Assembly (NCBI GenBank): GCA_003427395.1 | Contig: BFEA01000238.1 | Span: forward strand, 1,547,197-1,595,964 | DNA: 48,768 nt | Origin: Chara braunii | Taxonomy: Eukaryota > Streptophyta > Charophyceae > Charales > Characeae | Direction of reading: 5' to 3' | Shown: positions 1 through 11,113 of the stretch, piece after piece | Layout: the number at the start of each line of letters is the position of its first letter | How positions within the stretch are numbered: the first letter of the stretch is position 1 | Notes under the pieces: model-generated | What the model saw: the letters and a program-made list of their open reading frames with translations, nothing else | Database searches by the model: none | What the model was told of the DNA's origin: nothing | Position numbers and translations under genes: made by a program

Positions 1-273
1 ATGTGTGAAGCGCTACACTACCTACTAGTGTGAGTGTGAAAATCACAAGTTTGGAGAGCCCTAATCATCAAGATTGCATCAAGAAGCATCTATGTATGAA
101 GCACTACCCTACCTACTAGTGTGACTGTGAAAATCACAAGTTTGGAAAACCCAATTTACCAAGATTGCATCAAGAAGCATCTATGTGTGAAGCGCTACAC
201 TACCTACTAGTGTGAGTGTGGAAAACACAAGTTTGAAGCTCCCAAATTATCAAGATTGCATTAAGGAGCACCT
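1..273. repeat. 91-bp tandem repeat, three copies
   Basis: Three adjacent 91-bp units (1-91, 92-182, 183-273) each begin ATGTRTGAAGCRCTAC and end near AAGAAGCATCT. They differ by scattered substitutions. The array runs off the left edge, so the true copy number is unknown. No coding frame is maintained. Confidence 0.9.
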
Positions 274-319
274 AGGAAAGAATCGGAGTACTACCCCGAG
301 TGCATAAGTGAAAGAGAAG

Positions 320-552
320 AATTTGAGTAGCAATGGAGGACAGAAGATGAAGTAAGAGAGGGTGGAGGAGAAGGGGAGAGAGATGAGGGAGATGGAGATG
401 GAGAAGAAGGGGAGGAAGACAAAGAAAGTGAAAGTGAAGAGGAGGAAGGAGGAGGTGAGGAAGAGAGAGAAGAGAAGGAAGAAGGAGGGAGTGAGGAGGA
501 AGAAGGGGAAGAAGAAGGGAGAGAGGAAGAAGGAGAAGAGGAGGAAGAAGAT

Positions 553-583
<31 letters not shown>

Positions 584-620
584 GAGAAGAAGAAGAAGGA
601 GAAAAAAAAGAAGATGAGGG
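320..620. repeat. Polypurine (GA/GGA/GAA-rich) tract
   Basis: About 300 bases are almost entirely A and G on the plus strand, dominated by GAAGAAG and GAGGAGG. The Lys/Arg-rich plus ORF and the Leu-rich minus ORF across it are composition artefacts. Such tracts can form triplex (H-) DNA. The stretch 620-1050 is mixed, pyrimidine-rich, non-coding DNA in which I see no gene. Confidence 0.85.
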
Positions 621-1799
621 TGAAGAAGTTTCTTCCTCCCTCTCACCTTGTTGATTCCTTGATGTTGGTGTCCTCTTGATGAAGCATCTCCTTCTTGCAC
701 AATCCTCTCTTGGCTATGGCTTCCTTCTTCTCCAAGCCCTTCTCTCCTCCTCCCTGGCTTTCTCTCAGGCTATGGCAAGCTCCCCCAGCTATGGCTATGG
801 AGTCCTCCGCTCTAGGAGGGCTAATGGGGCTCCTCTAGCTTCTCCTTCTCTCCTATACCCAGGAGGGATATGGCGGATCACCTCCCAAGTGTCTCTCCCA
901 CCATCACTATCCTCTAGAGTCCTCCCCACTACCTCCTAGTCTCCTCTAAGCTCTCCCACTAGCATGGGTTCCTCCCCTCTCACTCAAAGTGCAAAGGTGC
1001 TCCTGTGAGCTCACTTGGGCAGCATGGGCACTCCTCATACGAATGTGAGAGTGGCGGACTGCATCCTCAGCTTATGTAGGCTGAAACCAGCAGTCCGGCC
1101 AGCCCATGAGCCTCCCCGTGGGCCTTGAGGTGAACCGAGGTACCCCCAAGGCAAAATTTCCTCACTAGGCCTTCCTGGAGGTACCTGGGTCTCACTGGCC
1201 AAGTACATGCAGTCCAAGTGGTTGGTACCAACTTGGACTGCCTCTTGGCCTACCCCGGCCTCGTTTTCATTGCTGAAATGCTGCCCCCTACGGTCCTAAT
1301 GCCCAAGGGGCAGCAATACTTGAAAGAAAAAGGCCTTGTGGTCCTTTTTCTCGATTTTTTCAAGTTTCGGCCTCTTTTGAGTAGGCCGGAGCATTTTTCT
1401 ATATGGCGGCTCATTTTCAGCCTTGGATCTGGCTGAGATCCAAGGCCAGCAATAATCCGAGCTACCCCCTAGTAGCCCTTGGTTCAATTTTGAGCCCCTA
1501 AGTCCAGTTTTTCAATTTTTGGTGCATCTATCTCTCTTTTTCGGCCAAATGCACAATTTTGACATTTTTCCTCTTTTGTTTCTTTCTATTTTGGGCTACC
1601 ACCTCATTTCGGAGCTAGCCTTTTTGAGCTGGCTCACAAAAAATGGGTAGTTCCTCTCCACCATGAGATCTGATCTCAGATCCATGGTCAAAAAGAAAAC
1701 CGGCCACTTCCTTTTTGCATTTTCTCTCATTTTCAGCTTTTTAATTCAAATTTTATTGGGCCATATCTCTGCAATCCGGATTGCCCTCCCTCATTCTAG

Positions 1800-2340
1800 G
1801 AGGGATGAGGTCATGCTGGGACCTGCCAGTCCCTACTGTGCAGGTCCCAATAGGCCGGCACACTCTCCTCCACTCTTTTTTCCCCTTTTGTCTCACTCTC
1901 CCTCCTTTTTCTCTCATTCTTCTTTTTTTCTTCTTTTATTTCTGTTGTGACAAGTGTCAAATTGCTATGCATCCTCTTTCTAGGCCCTAGGGACTCATTC
2001 AAGGCCAGGTTCATGGCTGTTACATGACCGTTATATCTCGGATTTCAATAATGGCACCCCCATGCTCCTAGGGGGCTCCATTTAGATCCGTTTTGCCCAA
2101 TTCTGAGCCCCTTTTGCTTCGATTTTCTAAGGGCAGCCTTTTTCTCATGTTGAGCCTCTCAAGGATCTCTTTTCTTATGCCTTGCTAGTCCGAGATATCC
2201 CGGACTGCTGGGCAGCCTTCCCAACATCCTTATTCCACTTTTTTTTTTTTCATGGCTCCCTCACTTGCTATCACCAGTGCTTGCACTAGTGGTGCTAATA
2301 TTTTCAAGATGCTCGATCTCGACGGTGCCGCTTGCTTGCA
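1800..2340 (+). repeat. Diverged direct repeat, copy 1
   Basis: Matches 3240-3760 in the same orientation and order. Shared landmarks are a CAGTCCCTACTG-type hairpin, a CT-rich stretch, CAAGTGTCAA, CTCGGAYTGCAATAAT, a CCCATGCTC hairpin, and a hairpin followed by AGTGGTGCTAATATT. The copies are about 1.4 kb apart and clearly diverged, so this is an old segmental duplication within the hairpin region. Confidence 0.6.
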
Positions 2341-2769
2341 CAATTATTCCTTGTGTTTGCTCATGGTTCCCTTGGGACATCCCAAGTCCCCGCCATTTTC
2401 CTACATGCTAGCTCCATTTCCTTGTCCCGCCGGTGGTCCCGCCGGCGCATGTCCCGTTCTTCCAATTTTTATTATTTGGACCCATTTGGTCCCCGGCAAC
2501 ATCCCGGACGGAGTCCCGTTTTTATTTTTGGGCCCCCTTACCCTTGGTGGTCCCATCATCTCTACATGTGTGCTGATTTTTCTAGGTCGTGAGATCTTAT
2601 CTCACGGTTGCCGTTTATCGTTTTTACTTGCCCTTTGTCGAAATTGCTCCTTTTTAGCCTTCCGGGTTTGCCGTAGCCCATTTCCCCTTGGCCTTGGCAT
2701 CCTCATGCAGTCCGTAATTTCTCGGACTGCAGTCACGGCTGTTTTTCATACCCACAGCCCCACAGTTTG

Positions 2770-3030
2770 CCCCATGTTGAAAGAAAATGATGCGTTAAAT
2801 TTTTTAGTGCATCCGGGCTCAATATTGGCTCCGGATGCACCTATAACATATGTTTTCTCCCTCCCATACAGCCTGTTGCAACTCAGACTGCAATGGGGGT
2901 CAATTCCTTAGCCCCAATGCCCCACAACTAGCCCTTACTCAAAAGAAAATGAAACGGCCAACTCCCAAGTGCATCCGACATTGATTTTGGTTCCGGATGC
3001 ACCTAAAACATGTGTTTCTCCTCATGCATG
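2770..3030 (+). repeat. About 162-bp tandem pair carrying GTGCATCCG hairpins
   Basis: AAAGAAAATGA, then a GTGCATCCG...CGGATGCAC hairpin, then CTAWAACATRTGTTT occurs twice (hairpins at 2807-2840 and 2969-3002). The loop of the first contains the palindrome CAATATTG. Confidence 0.7.
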
Positions 3031-3239
3031 CATTCCGTTTTATTTTGGTTGCAAGAGGCTATGATTTTCTTTGATTTTCTCTGTAGAAATTAAAGAAAAT
3101 CCAAGTCCTTTGTAACCGCCATATTCTAGAATGAATCTGGTCACGGATGAATCTCCCCAAGTGACTGTTTTTTACCGTTAAGGTCTTTTTCTCTTTTCTT
3201 TTCTTTTCTTTTCTTTTCTTTTTCTCCTCCTTTCTTGGA

Positions 3240-3760
3240 CAGTAGAGACCTGACAGTCCCTACCTATGGCAGTCCCTACTGACGGTCAACTCACTCACTC
3301 CCTCTCACTCTTTTTGTCTTATTCTCCCACATTTTCTTTTCTTTTCTCTCTTTTTTCTAGCATGTCAAGTGTCAAGTGGCCGTTAAGGCCCTTTTCTAGT
3401 CTCTTCCTCTTAGTTTTGACCCTCCTTATGCCCAAGGTGCAGTCCGCTATTTCTCGGACTGCAATAATAGCATTCCCATGCTCATGGGAGTCTCCTTTCA
3501 CTCCTACATTTCTCCCACAATGGTCCCTCCTACTCCGATTTTCTCCCGGAGGGCTATTTTTCACATGGGGTCTCATTTGACTCTATTTTCTTGAGGGAGG
3601 CTGATCCGAGATTTTTCGGATCGCTCTCATGCCTCCCACTTCAGTTTTCTTTACTTGTCATTTTCCTTTTGGCCTCCCCGTTTGTCACCACTAGTACCTG
3701 CACTAGTGGTGCTAATATTCTTGGTCATCAAGGTGTCGATCTTGACGGTGCACCTTGCAT
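3240..3760 (+). repeat. Diverged direct repeat, copy 2
   Basis: Partner of 1800-2340, with the same order of landmarks. A TTTTC microsatellite lies just before it (about 3190-3228). Its 3' hairpin, CACCACTAGT with a 6-nt loop (3686-3711), is a perfect version of the degenerate one at 2272-2294. Confidence 0.6.
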
Positions 3761-3829
3761 TTATTATTTTCCCCTCATGCGGTGTTGCCGTTTCTTCTTG
3801 GGACTTTCACATATCCCCACTACTTGTCC

Positions 3830-3955
3830 CATTGGTGGTCCTCGACACTTTAGTCCCGTCGGTGGTCCCCGACACTTAGTCCCGTCGGCGGTCCCCGACC
3901 CTTAGTCCCGTCGGCGGTCCCCGACACTTAGTCCCGTCGGCAGTCCTCGACACAT
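3830..3955 (+). repeat. 26-bp GC-rich tandem repeat, about 4.5 copies
   Basis: Units of the type TTAGTCCCGTCGGCGGTCCC followed by CGACAC repeat at 26-bp spacing with few changes. The rest of 3956-4830 is GC-rich non-coding DNA with no recognisable gene; its overlapping open frames are composition artefacts. Confidence 0.85.
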
Positions 3956-4835
3956 TTCACCCCAGACGCCATTATTTTTACTTAGTCCCACGTGGCCCCG
4001 GGTGCCTTTCCCCGAGGTGTCCCATGCCCCTCGGGCGTTTTGTCGCCCCATAGCAACCCCTCTACTTAGTCTTTCCTCGCGCCTTGTGCGTGCCGATCTC
4101 TTTGGTTGTGGGCCTCCGCTCCGAGGCTCCCATAGGTGGCCCCCACGTTGGCCCCTCATTTCCTGGCTTCCCGCGGCTTCTGACCGCCCATCCCTCGACT
4201 TCCTCATTCCCTTATTGCTGTCGCGCTGCAATTGCTAGTCCAAAGGGCCCTTCGACCTTAGTCTTATTGCATTCTGATGGCCCCCCCGACCTCCTGCTAT
4301 GTTCTATGTGCCCCTGTTCTTGCGCTCGCTTGTTTGCCGCCGCTAGTTCTTTCCTCCTGTGGTTCTCTCCTCAAGGCATCACTCCCTTCTGCGGCCTAAT
4401 CCTTTGTCTTTTCTCTCTCCTGCTTCGTCATTCCAAATTTCTCTGTCGTGCACAAATTGTCCGTATTCAATCTCTCGAGTGATGGGAAGTTATTCGGGAC
4501 CCACCAGTCCCGACACCGTTCGCCAGCTCCGGATGTTCATCCCAGAGATATGTCCTTGGTCCCTCCCCTCTGCCGGCTCTACGCCAAGATCATCGGGGCT
4601 CATAGGGGAGGGGGGGACCGGGAGGCACAATGGTTGGCCCTGTCAAAAACGCCTAGCCCTGATACCTACCGGCTAACACCTGGTCGGTACCGCCTGCTTG
4701 CTGTGGCAGGTATCGCACTTGCTCGTGGGTGTCATTCCCGCATGTACCTTTGTTGGCGGTTTGAGCCCGGGCGCAGCTGCCACAGGCATCCCCGAAATAA
4801 CACGGCGGGCTAACTTCGGCGCAGTCACGGAAACA

Positions 4836-4917
4836 GTTTGTAGTAGCCCCTCAGGCCACCTCGTGAATACAACACACCTCCATGCAAGCGCACTGGGGCC
4901 GAGGGGCTACTACAAAC
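4836..4917. repeat. 17-bp perfect inverted repeat
   Basis: GTTTGTAGTAGCCCCTC (4836-4852) is exactly complementary to 4901-4917, with a 48-nt loop. Pairing continues inward through GGCC/GGCC with one bulged A. It is the longest perfect stem in the hairpin-rich zone and lies about 180 bp upstream of a TATA-like box. Confidence 0.85.
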
Positions 4918-5096
4918 TCAGGTGTGGTCACAAACTCAAGTCCTGACTGCGCGTTGGTTCTCAGCCACGGCGTGATGGAGGACCTCTGCTAGCATTCCAA
5001 ACACGCAGACCCGTCAAATGGGGCATGCACCCATGTCCTCAACTGTCGTGACGACCATTAAATCCTGCGTCGCGTCCAAGTCAACGGCACGCCGGA

Positions 5097-5106
5097 GCAT
5101 AAAAGG
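5097..5106 (+). promoter_or_regulatory. TATA-like box upstream of the unknown ORF
   Basis: CATAAAAGG at about 5098-5106 lies in otherwise GC-balanced DNA, roughly 680 bp before the ATG at 5783. Two other TATA boxes in the window (34193, 42125) also follow inverted-repeat-rich DNA, which hints that this is an LTR-type promoter. No transcript evidence is available. Confidence 0.35.
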
Positions 5107-5689
5107 AACAAACAAAAATACGATACTAAAGAGAATTATCTGGGAAATACACCTCCGATCGGGCGCCACGGCCAGCAAAACCAGAGGGGATAACCCTGCC
5201 GGCCCCCTTTTTCATTACTCCTGACATTCCCGCCTTGCCGCTACTTGATTTCGATCCCTGAACCTCCTTGATGAAAGTCCGACGCTGTAACCAAATAATA
5301 CTAGGCCCAAGTCTGGATCTAGTTTTGACGGATGCCCAAATACACGGACACCGCACGACGCGCGTGCCTACTGAAAACATTTCAATTGTTGTCAGTGTTG
5401 CTCTCCTTACGCACGCATATGTCACAGGCAAGCACACCAATCAAAGAGAAAAATGATCTTTTTAATCCTAGCTCAATCAGAAGTAAAAATCTGGTCGGCG
5501 ACTACGACGACTTTCTCAATCATGAACCAAAAATAAAAGATCACACACGCCTCGAATCTCCGCGCCCACACACCCTCTATTCTAGTCAACCATCCTGCCA
5601 ACGTAAACCACAGACGCAGTCACGACTCGTGCGGAATACTTAAACTCTAAACCAAAGTTATTCTTTGTCGCATGCAAAAACCTAGGCCG

Positions 5690-5755
5690 ATACCCTTGTA
5701 AGGGTATTCGCGCCGACAACGCGCAGACTATTTTTATTGTGCTGGCGTTGTCGGC
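5690..5755. repeat. Two hairpins just upstream of the unknown ORF
   Basis: ATACCCTT/AAGGGTAT with a 2-nt loop (5690-5707) is followed by GCCGACAACGC/GCGTTGTCGGC (5712-5722/5745-5755, 22-nt loop). The second lies 28 bp before the ATG at 5783. In the related copy on the minus strand (about 40885-40930) the outer arm has changed, so the stem is not fully conserved. Confidence 0.75.
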
Positions 5756-5782
5756 CTGCGAGAAAGTGGGCGGTTTGCGTGC

Positions 5783-6349
5783 ATGAGTGTTGAGTATCGA
5801 GCTGTGTCTATCTGGCAAGTGACAATTACCCGTAGCGATGGCCTTTTTGGCTATGGGCCAGAACATCTGAGATACTACTGGAGCTGGGAACCGATGCGCG
5901 AAGAAGGAGCCACGGTGGATGCCTGTCTGAGTTACATCAAGAGTGACAGGCAGGCTAGACTAAAGATTAATGTCTACGGGGGAAAGGAGCGGGGGATGGG
6001 GGGGTGTGTGGAGGTCCAGGGTGTGATTACGGAGGCTCGTAACCGGGCTGAGAGGAGATTCGGAAGGGATGGAGTGACCGCGAATCTAAAGGTAATGGTT
6101 ACTTACCACGAAGAGGAGACCTCCTCGAGCACCACGGAGAGGGAACGGCAGGAGTGGGATCGAGACTCTGATGAAGAGTCTGAAGCCAGTGAGGACCTGA
6201 CCCTGTCTTGGCATGGGCTGGAACAGTGGCGGAGAGAGCACCCACCAGCTGAGTCCGTAGAGGATGGCCCGGAGGCCAGTTCGGGGTTGGCCGTGAGAGA
6301 GAGGACAAGGACCGGAAAGGCGGGACCTTCAAGCGAGCGACTCCCGTAG
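5783..6349 (+). CDS. Unknown retroelement-associated protein, 188 aa
   Basis: Intact 188-codon frame starting MSVEYRAVSIWQ. The N-terminal half is mixed with many aromatics (LRYYWSWEP). The middle has a basic helix (ITEARNRAERRF) followed by a beta-like stretch, LKVMVTYHEEE. The C-terminal third is Ser/Glu/Asp-rich and looks disordered. A diverged inverted copy lies at 40303-40857, and homology extends about 80 bp upstream of the ATG, so the ATG is shared. I do not recognise the family. The pattern of a short beta strand followed by charged residues loosely recalls the type-A leader ORFs of elements I and II, but that similarity is too weak to claim. It could be a leader ORF of another retroelement. 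The real protein may be longer, because downstream sequence is not shared with the second copy. Confidence 0.55.
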   Translation: MSVEYRAVSIWQVTITRSDGLFGYGPEHLRYYWSWEPMREEGATVDACLSYIKSDRQARLKINVYGGKERGMGGCVEVQGVITEARNRAERRFGRDGVTANLKVMVTYHEEETSSSTTERERQEWDRDSDEESEASEDLTLSWHGLEQWRREHPPAESVEDGPEASSGLAVRERTRTGKAGPSSERLP

Positions 6350-6396
6350 AACCCGAGTACGGGGCAGTTACATATACTCAGGCTACACGTGGCGTA

Positions 6397-6414
6397 GAGA
6401 GAGAGAGAGAGAGA
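6397..6414 (+). repeat. (GA)9 microsatellite
   Basis: Nine GA dinucleotides about 50 bp after the stop of the 5783 ORF. Confidence 0.95.
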
Positions 6415-9400
6415 CCCAGAGGGCAATGGTGGGGTTCAGCGTGCTGATGTCAACTTTGACTTCAGCATGCGGGAGGAAAAGGAGAGGGGACATGCGTGCA
6501 TAGACGGCACCGAGGGACGCGTGTAGCGCGGGGGGTGCGCAACAGAGTGAAAAGGGGGCAACGAAAAGGGAGACCTGGCGGATGAGCGGGATATGAGCTT
6601 GCGCAGCTCCGCTAATGTCAACTGCTGCCTTCAAGTGTGGTGTTTATTGTCTGCTAAACCACTGAGGGTTCTTCTCGCATCATTGCAGGAGATCGAAGTT
6701 CAAGCATGGAAATGAAAAATCAAATTGATGCGCTTGCACCTCTCTATCTCGAGAGTCTCAGTGTGGCGTATTGTTTTCCCTCTTCGGTGTAAAGACAGTC
6801 ACGAGGGAAGTATTCAGTAAGTGAAGTATAGGCGTTGAGCAAAGAGGAACTCCACTTAGCTCCCCAACAGCAGAAGCGCTGTTCTAGTCCACTGGACGGG
6901 AAACTTGAGGGCGGCATCCCCATCTTGCGTGCGCAGCAACTAAGGCAGACTCACCTGTGCACGATCTGGTGGTCATCGTTGGTCCTCCCTTGAATGATCA
7001 GACAGGAAAGTCCCACTCGAGCTTCTTTGGCGGCGCATGCACAGGCCGAGAGAGAATGTTCTAGTCACGAGTCGCGTGAAGAACAGTGAGTGAAGCGAGA
7101 CACGTAGCCTAGCTGTGTGGTCACGTGTGGTCAGAGCGGCGATGCGAGTGTGGGAGACGAGTGGCACTCAAGCAACTGAAGACGGATTAGGAGAGAGGAG
7201 GTGACGAGTACAATCAGAATGAGGGGAAAAAGGGAGAGATGAAGTGAAAGGGTGGTGACACGTGTGGTTCGCACGAGTAAGCTAGGAGGAAGTTAGACTG
7301 GAAGAGAGAGAGGCGAGTACCTCTTGGGTCGCTGTCGTCATCAACTATCAGGTCTACAAATTCTCTCGGCTCGTCTACGATAGCGACGAGCAACACCCTG
7401 ATATCTTCTGCAAGGCCGTACATTTTCGTAGGGTAATGTTATCAGTCTCACGGCAGGTAGTTACAGAGTATCGCCTCTCTGTGGACACCGAATCTTGCTT
7501 ATTAGTTCGCATGCGAGACGTCTCTGGAAAGCTCGGGCCCTCGTTAGGACCCCATGATGGTACCCGTTCCCCCCCTTCTCTCGTTGTTAGTACTTTTACT
7601 TAGTCATTGTAGGAGCGTCCATTAGAGTTAACTTTCCGATGTCTGGCATACAGGTTATCTTAAAGAGAGAGAGAGGCTCTCACGAAGGAAAGCCAGGCTT
7701 GCCCCGAGGTATTGTCATTTCTTTCACTCCCGCTGACTCTTGTGACAACTCGCCAAGAAATGTGCATCACCTTACTTCTCACCCTCATCGTGGTCGGCTC
7801 ACACGCACCAGTGCATGAACTCATTGTGGCTGACATGGTCGCCTCTGAGCAGATGGGGACTCAACTCGCAACGATCTGAACTATCAGATGTATGATTGGT
7901 GGGGCATTATTTTCGCTATCGCCCGTGCGATGAACAGATGCAAGGGGGCCAGTGAGGAGAGGTGTGCCAACGTTAATGAGTGATGCACTTGTGAGAAGTG
8001 ACGGAAAGAGCGTGGGTGGTACCGGCGTCAACGGGAAAGGTGAAGTAGTGTTGGAAGAGGCCAACGTAAACGTGCAACAGACACGGGGACGCGATGCAGG
8101 TAAGAGGGGTAGCTAGGTAAACAGGCATGAGGAGGTCGTTGGTGCATTTCCTGGAATTCACCATTTTTAGTCGCTGACTATATCAGCTCTCGGGATTGTT
8201 AAACTAAGAGTGATCTCAACCCTTGCTATGCTAACTTCAGGACCCGTAATTGAGCATAACCAGGTCACAGTTGTGCCTCGCTTTTCCGAAGACCAGGTGT
8301 GATCAAGTCCTCGTTGTGAGGACAAGCATGTTAACAAGTGGAATATTGGGTCGGTTGGTCGCGTGTGGTAAGCGGTCGGAATGTTCGGGTCTAATTGGTA
8401 AGCGATGAAAGGGTCTAATTGGGAAGGTGAGCCCAATCACTGATAAGACTCAAGATTTGGTTCAAAAGGATCTCTCGCCTCTCCTCTCTTGCTTCTTAGT
8501 CTTTATTTGTTTCTCTTTTTTCTCTCTCTTGCTACACTCACTTGCTCATCATATGTACTGTTCACTATTTGTTTGCTTCAACGGACCTCTTGCTGAGTGG
8601 GTGATCAATACAAAGTAGGCTTGAAAGCAAGCTTAGCCCACCGATGTTTTCTGTTATGAGCCCTGGCAACCCACTAAATTGGACTGAGGCTGTGTATCTC
8701 TAGATCAGCCCTGGGAGCAAACATAACTTGATCTCGTCCACCTACCTGCATGGTATGAGCAAGAAGGAGTCTGTTGTTAGAAGAGTTGCCTACCTTCTGG
8801 TCAAATATTTTCTTGATAGGGACTGATTAACTCTTTTGCTACGCCCAGTAGGAGACCGAAGGCAGAAAGGAAGGAGAAGGCAACTGACTGATGACAAAGT
8901 GAACTGTTTTCTTTGTTTGAAAGGTTTAATCATCTAATTTACGTACGGATGAGGCCTCATGGACTAACCTTTTCATGGCTTGTTCATGCTTGGCAATAAC
9001 AAGCCAGATGGAGGTTGGCCTCGTGGGTGGTAGAAGTGACTCCGTTGATCATTATCTTGGTGGTTACCCTCGGCAGACTGTCAAGCGGGGCCCACCACTC
9101 CCTACAAGGAAGGTTCTAAAGTCGTCTCTGTCGGGTAAGTGAATCATGTAAAGACCCCTTTGGAATTTTATAACATTACTCGATCCAAGACTTTGTCCTA
9201 ATCAAACTGAGCTTGCCATCATCCGGTAAAATCTAAGATATAAGGGCGAGAGTATTGCTGGTTCTGTGAAAGTAGCTTTGGGTCCCTTTATCAGAATTCT
9301 ACATTTTCTGTCTGTTGTTAACCTGCAAGCTCGAGTGTGCTTCAGTACTCGAAACAGTCTTGGATCTTTAAACGGAGCTCATTATCAAGCAACCCTGGCT

Positions 9401-10439
9401 ATCAGCGGGTCAATATTGGCCACTCAAGCCAAACACTTCAAATCAACGGTCTGCTCTGCAAGAAAAATCTCGTGTCGGTATTGTGATTAGCGGTACCACT
9501 TGGTAACCTACATCTTCTTGGAATTTCATCGTTAAGCGGCCGAAGGCCAGTGGAAAGTAATCTCTGTAACACCCAGTCACTAGAGTTGGCTTGGATCCCA
9601 TTAATATTCTCCTCTACTAGTGAACACGGACTAATCTTACTAGATTAACAAAACGGCAGAATATTCAAGGAACTTTTGTGTTTTTTTGTTTGTTTTTTTT
9701 ACGCTGGCAGTGAAGGCAACAACTCAGCCCGTTCGGAGGTCCATCTAGGCCAAATTAAACAGACTGTCAGACGACTTCGAGTCTGGGGACCTGTTCCCTC
9801 GTGGCTGCGAGCCTTACCTGAAAATTATCCATCTCTCATTGTGCTCCTGGCATCTGCCGTTCCACTCACTAGTTCGTTCACTGCTGGTTGCATCCTTGAG
9901 TCTGACTGATTCCCTTAAGCCAAACAGCGGGCTGACCCGAGCTTTGTGTACTGAGACGTTTACGCAGTCCACAAGTCGCGCTTGTCAACGTTCGTACTCA
10001 AGTTTGCTATGCCTGGCTACTAACTGAGCCTGAAAAGAATAAGGGTTGCTATGTGTCCTACTGAGGCTTATTGCAAGGGACCTACCTGCACAGTACGTGA
10101 AAAGTGTCTAGGTCTGGCGGCTCATCCTCCCCCGGGTAAGTAGCCGGTGCTCAAGTCAGTGGCTCTATGGTTACAACGTGTGATCGGGGGTCATCAGTAG
10201 AGTGCGCAACACGTAAATGCAGATTTTATCAGTTGGCTCAAGACCCTATGAGGCCATCTCATGAGTGCTGGATTTCTATTATACCCACTGTGGTTCTTCC
10301 TTTTGCGCGAACTGTGCCAACTCTCGCCTTAAAGAACGTGATTCAGTTATCTCCGGTCGGTAATCCCGTAACCGGGCCTGAGAGCAGCTATCTATCCCAA
10401 GCGTGGGGGTTTATCGTGTAACCCTAGTGAGAAAGAGTC
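6415..10439. other. Four kilobases without a recognisable gene
   Basis: Base composition is balanced and open frames are short and scattered. I see no retroelement protein motifs, no LTR resembling 20347-20908, and no tandem array. It could be intergenic host DNA, introns of a gene, or a decayed 5' region of element I. A protein-level search and RNA-seq would decide. Confidence 0.6.
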
Positions 10440-10823
10440 ATGAAAGACGAGGGGGGCTTGGTGGTGAAGAGCGGATTGAACAGGAATAAGAGAGAGGGAT
10501 GGGAGGAAGAAGAATACCGTGACATGGAATTACATAGGAAAGTTCAATGCGAGCATGCGATACACATGGTGAAAGGTGAAGTGTACATTGAGTACGTGAT
10601 TTGCTTTTATGGTCACGACGACAAACTGCATAGTACTAGTTCATTGCTAGAGACTGTAAAACAGGTATCTGATCTACCTTCTCCGAAACCCCCACCAACA
10701 TCTGAACCGGCAAGCCCTCATCAACAGTCTGCAGTTCTTTCTATCGTGCAAAGCCATGTGAGCCAACAATCTGGTGGCTCAATATGTAAGATATCAATTA
10801 GACAACATTCGTACAATATTTAG
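10440..10823 (+). CDS. Small ORF ahead of element I leader, possible truncated type-A domain
   Basis: 127 codons starting MKDEGGLVVK. Residues about 28-65 contain GEVYIEYVICFYGHDD, which has the spacing of the type-A core (for example KVYVLVTRFLEIDEYDV). The C-terminal half is Pro/Ser/Gln-rich (PKPPPTSEP). It lies about 290 bp upstream of the first clear type-A ORF of element I and could be the first, truncated member of that array. The match is short. A spurious frame or an unrelated exon is possible. Confidence 0.35.
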   Translation: MKDEGGLVVKSGLNRNKREGWEEEEYRDMELHRKVQCEHAIHMVKGEVYIEYVICFYGHDDKLHSTSSLLETVKQVSDLPSPKPPPTSEPASPHQQSAVLSIVQSHVSQQSGGSICKISIRQHSYNI

Positions 10824-10936
10824 ACAATATTCATGCATCATTCAGGTAATATTCAGTCAACGCTCAGATAACATCCAGTCAGTATTCAAGCAAATATTCG
10901 AACAACCCTCAAGCAGACATTCAATCAAGATCAATT
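10804..10936 (+). repeat. Degenerate 15-16-bp tandem repeat (ATTCA motif)
   Basis: About eight to nine imperfect units of the type ATTCAGNCAAN follow the 10440 ORF and overlap its last codons. The array is T/A-rich with no protein-like frame. Confidence 0.6.
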
Positions 10937-11113
10937 TATAATTTTCCTGCTCAAACCACTCGAGATTTACGGTTAAGAACGATCATCACAGGCTAAATTC
11001 CTCTCCCTACATTAGTAATCGATCCTGGCGTATGTCACGACACATGAGTACAGTCCAATTATTCTCAGTCCCAGAGACTATCATGAACAGTCTCAATTAG
11101 ATCTCTTCCAAGG

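Larger units (their letters stand above)
1055..3760. repeat. Cluster of short perfect hairpins
   Basis: Non-coding DNA unusually dense in perfect inverted repeats with short loops. Stem pairs I checked base by base: 1055-1062/1090-1097, 1209-1218/1232-1241, 1421-1430/1436-1445 (10 bp, 5-nt loop), 1771-1784 (14-bp palindrome), 1818-1826/1840-1848, 2187-2192/2201-2206, 2371-2377/2380-2386, 2588-2595/2599-2606, 2706-2714/2723-2731, 2807-2816/2831-2840, 2969-2977/2994-3002, 3438-3446/3455-3463, 3474-3480/3483-3489, 3603-3609/3616-3622 and 3686-3695/3702-3711. Many share the stem TGCAGTCCG or GTGCATCCGG. No open frame with protein-like composition crosses the region. Confidence 0.75.

Noticed and set aside
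362-679. Lys/Arg-rich 105-aa ORF
   Set aside because: Product of a purine tract; any frame of GA-rich DNA is open and gives Lys, Arg, Glu or Gly.
2252-2911. 219-aa Cys/Leu/Pro-rich ORF
   Set aside because: Spans the hairpin field and diverged direct repeats; composition is that of CT-rich DNA and the related repeat at 3240-3760 does not keep the frame.
11024-11041. Primer-binding site for element I (TGGCGTATGTCACGAC)
   Set aside because: Only the first five bases and a few others match the tRNA-Asp site; no LTR end is visible before it.
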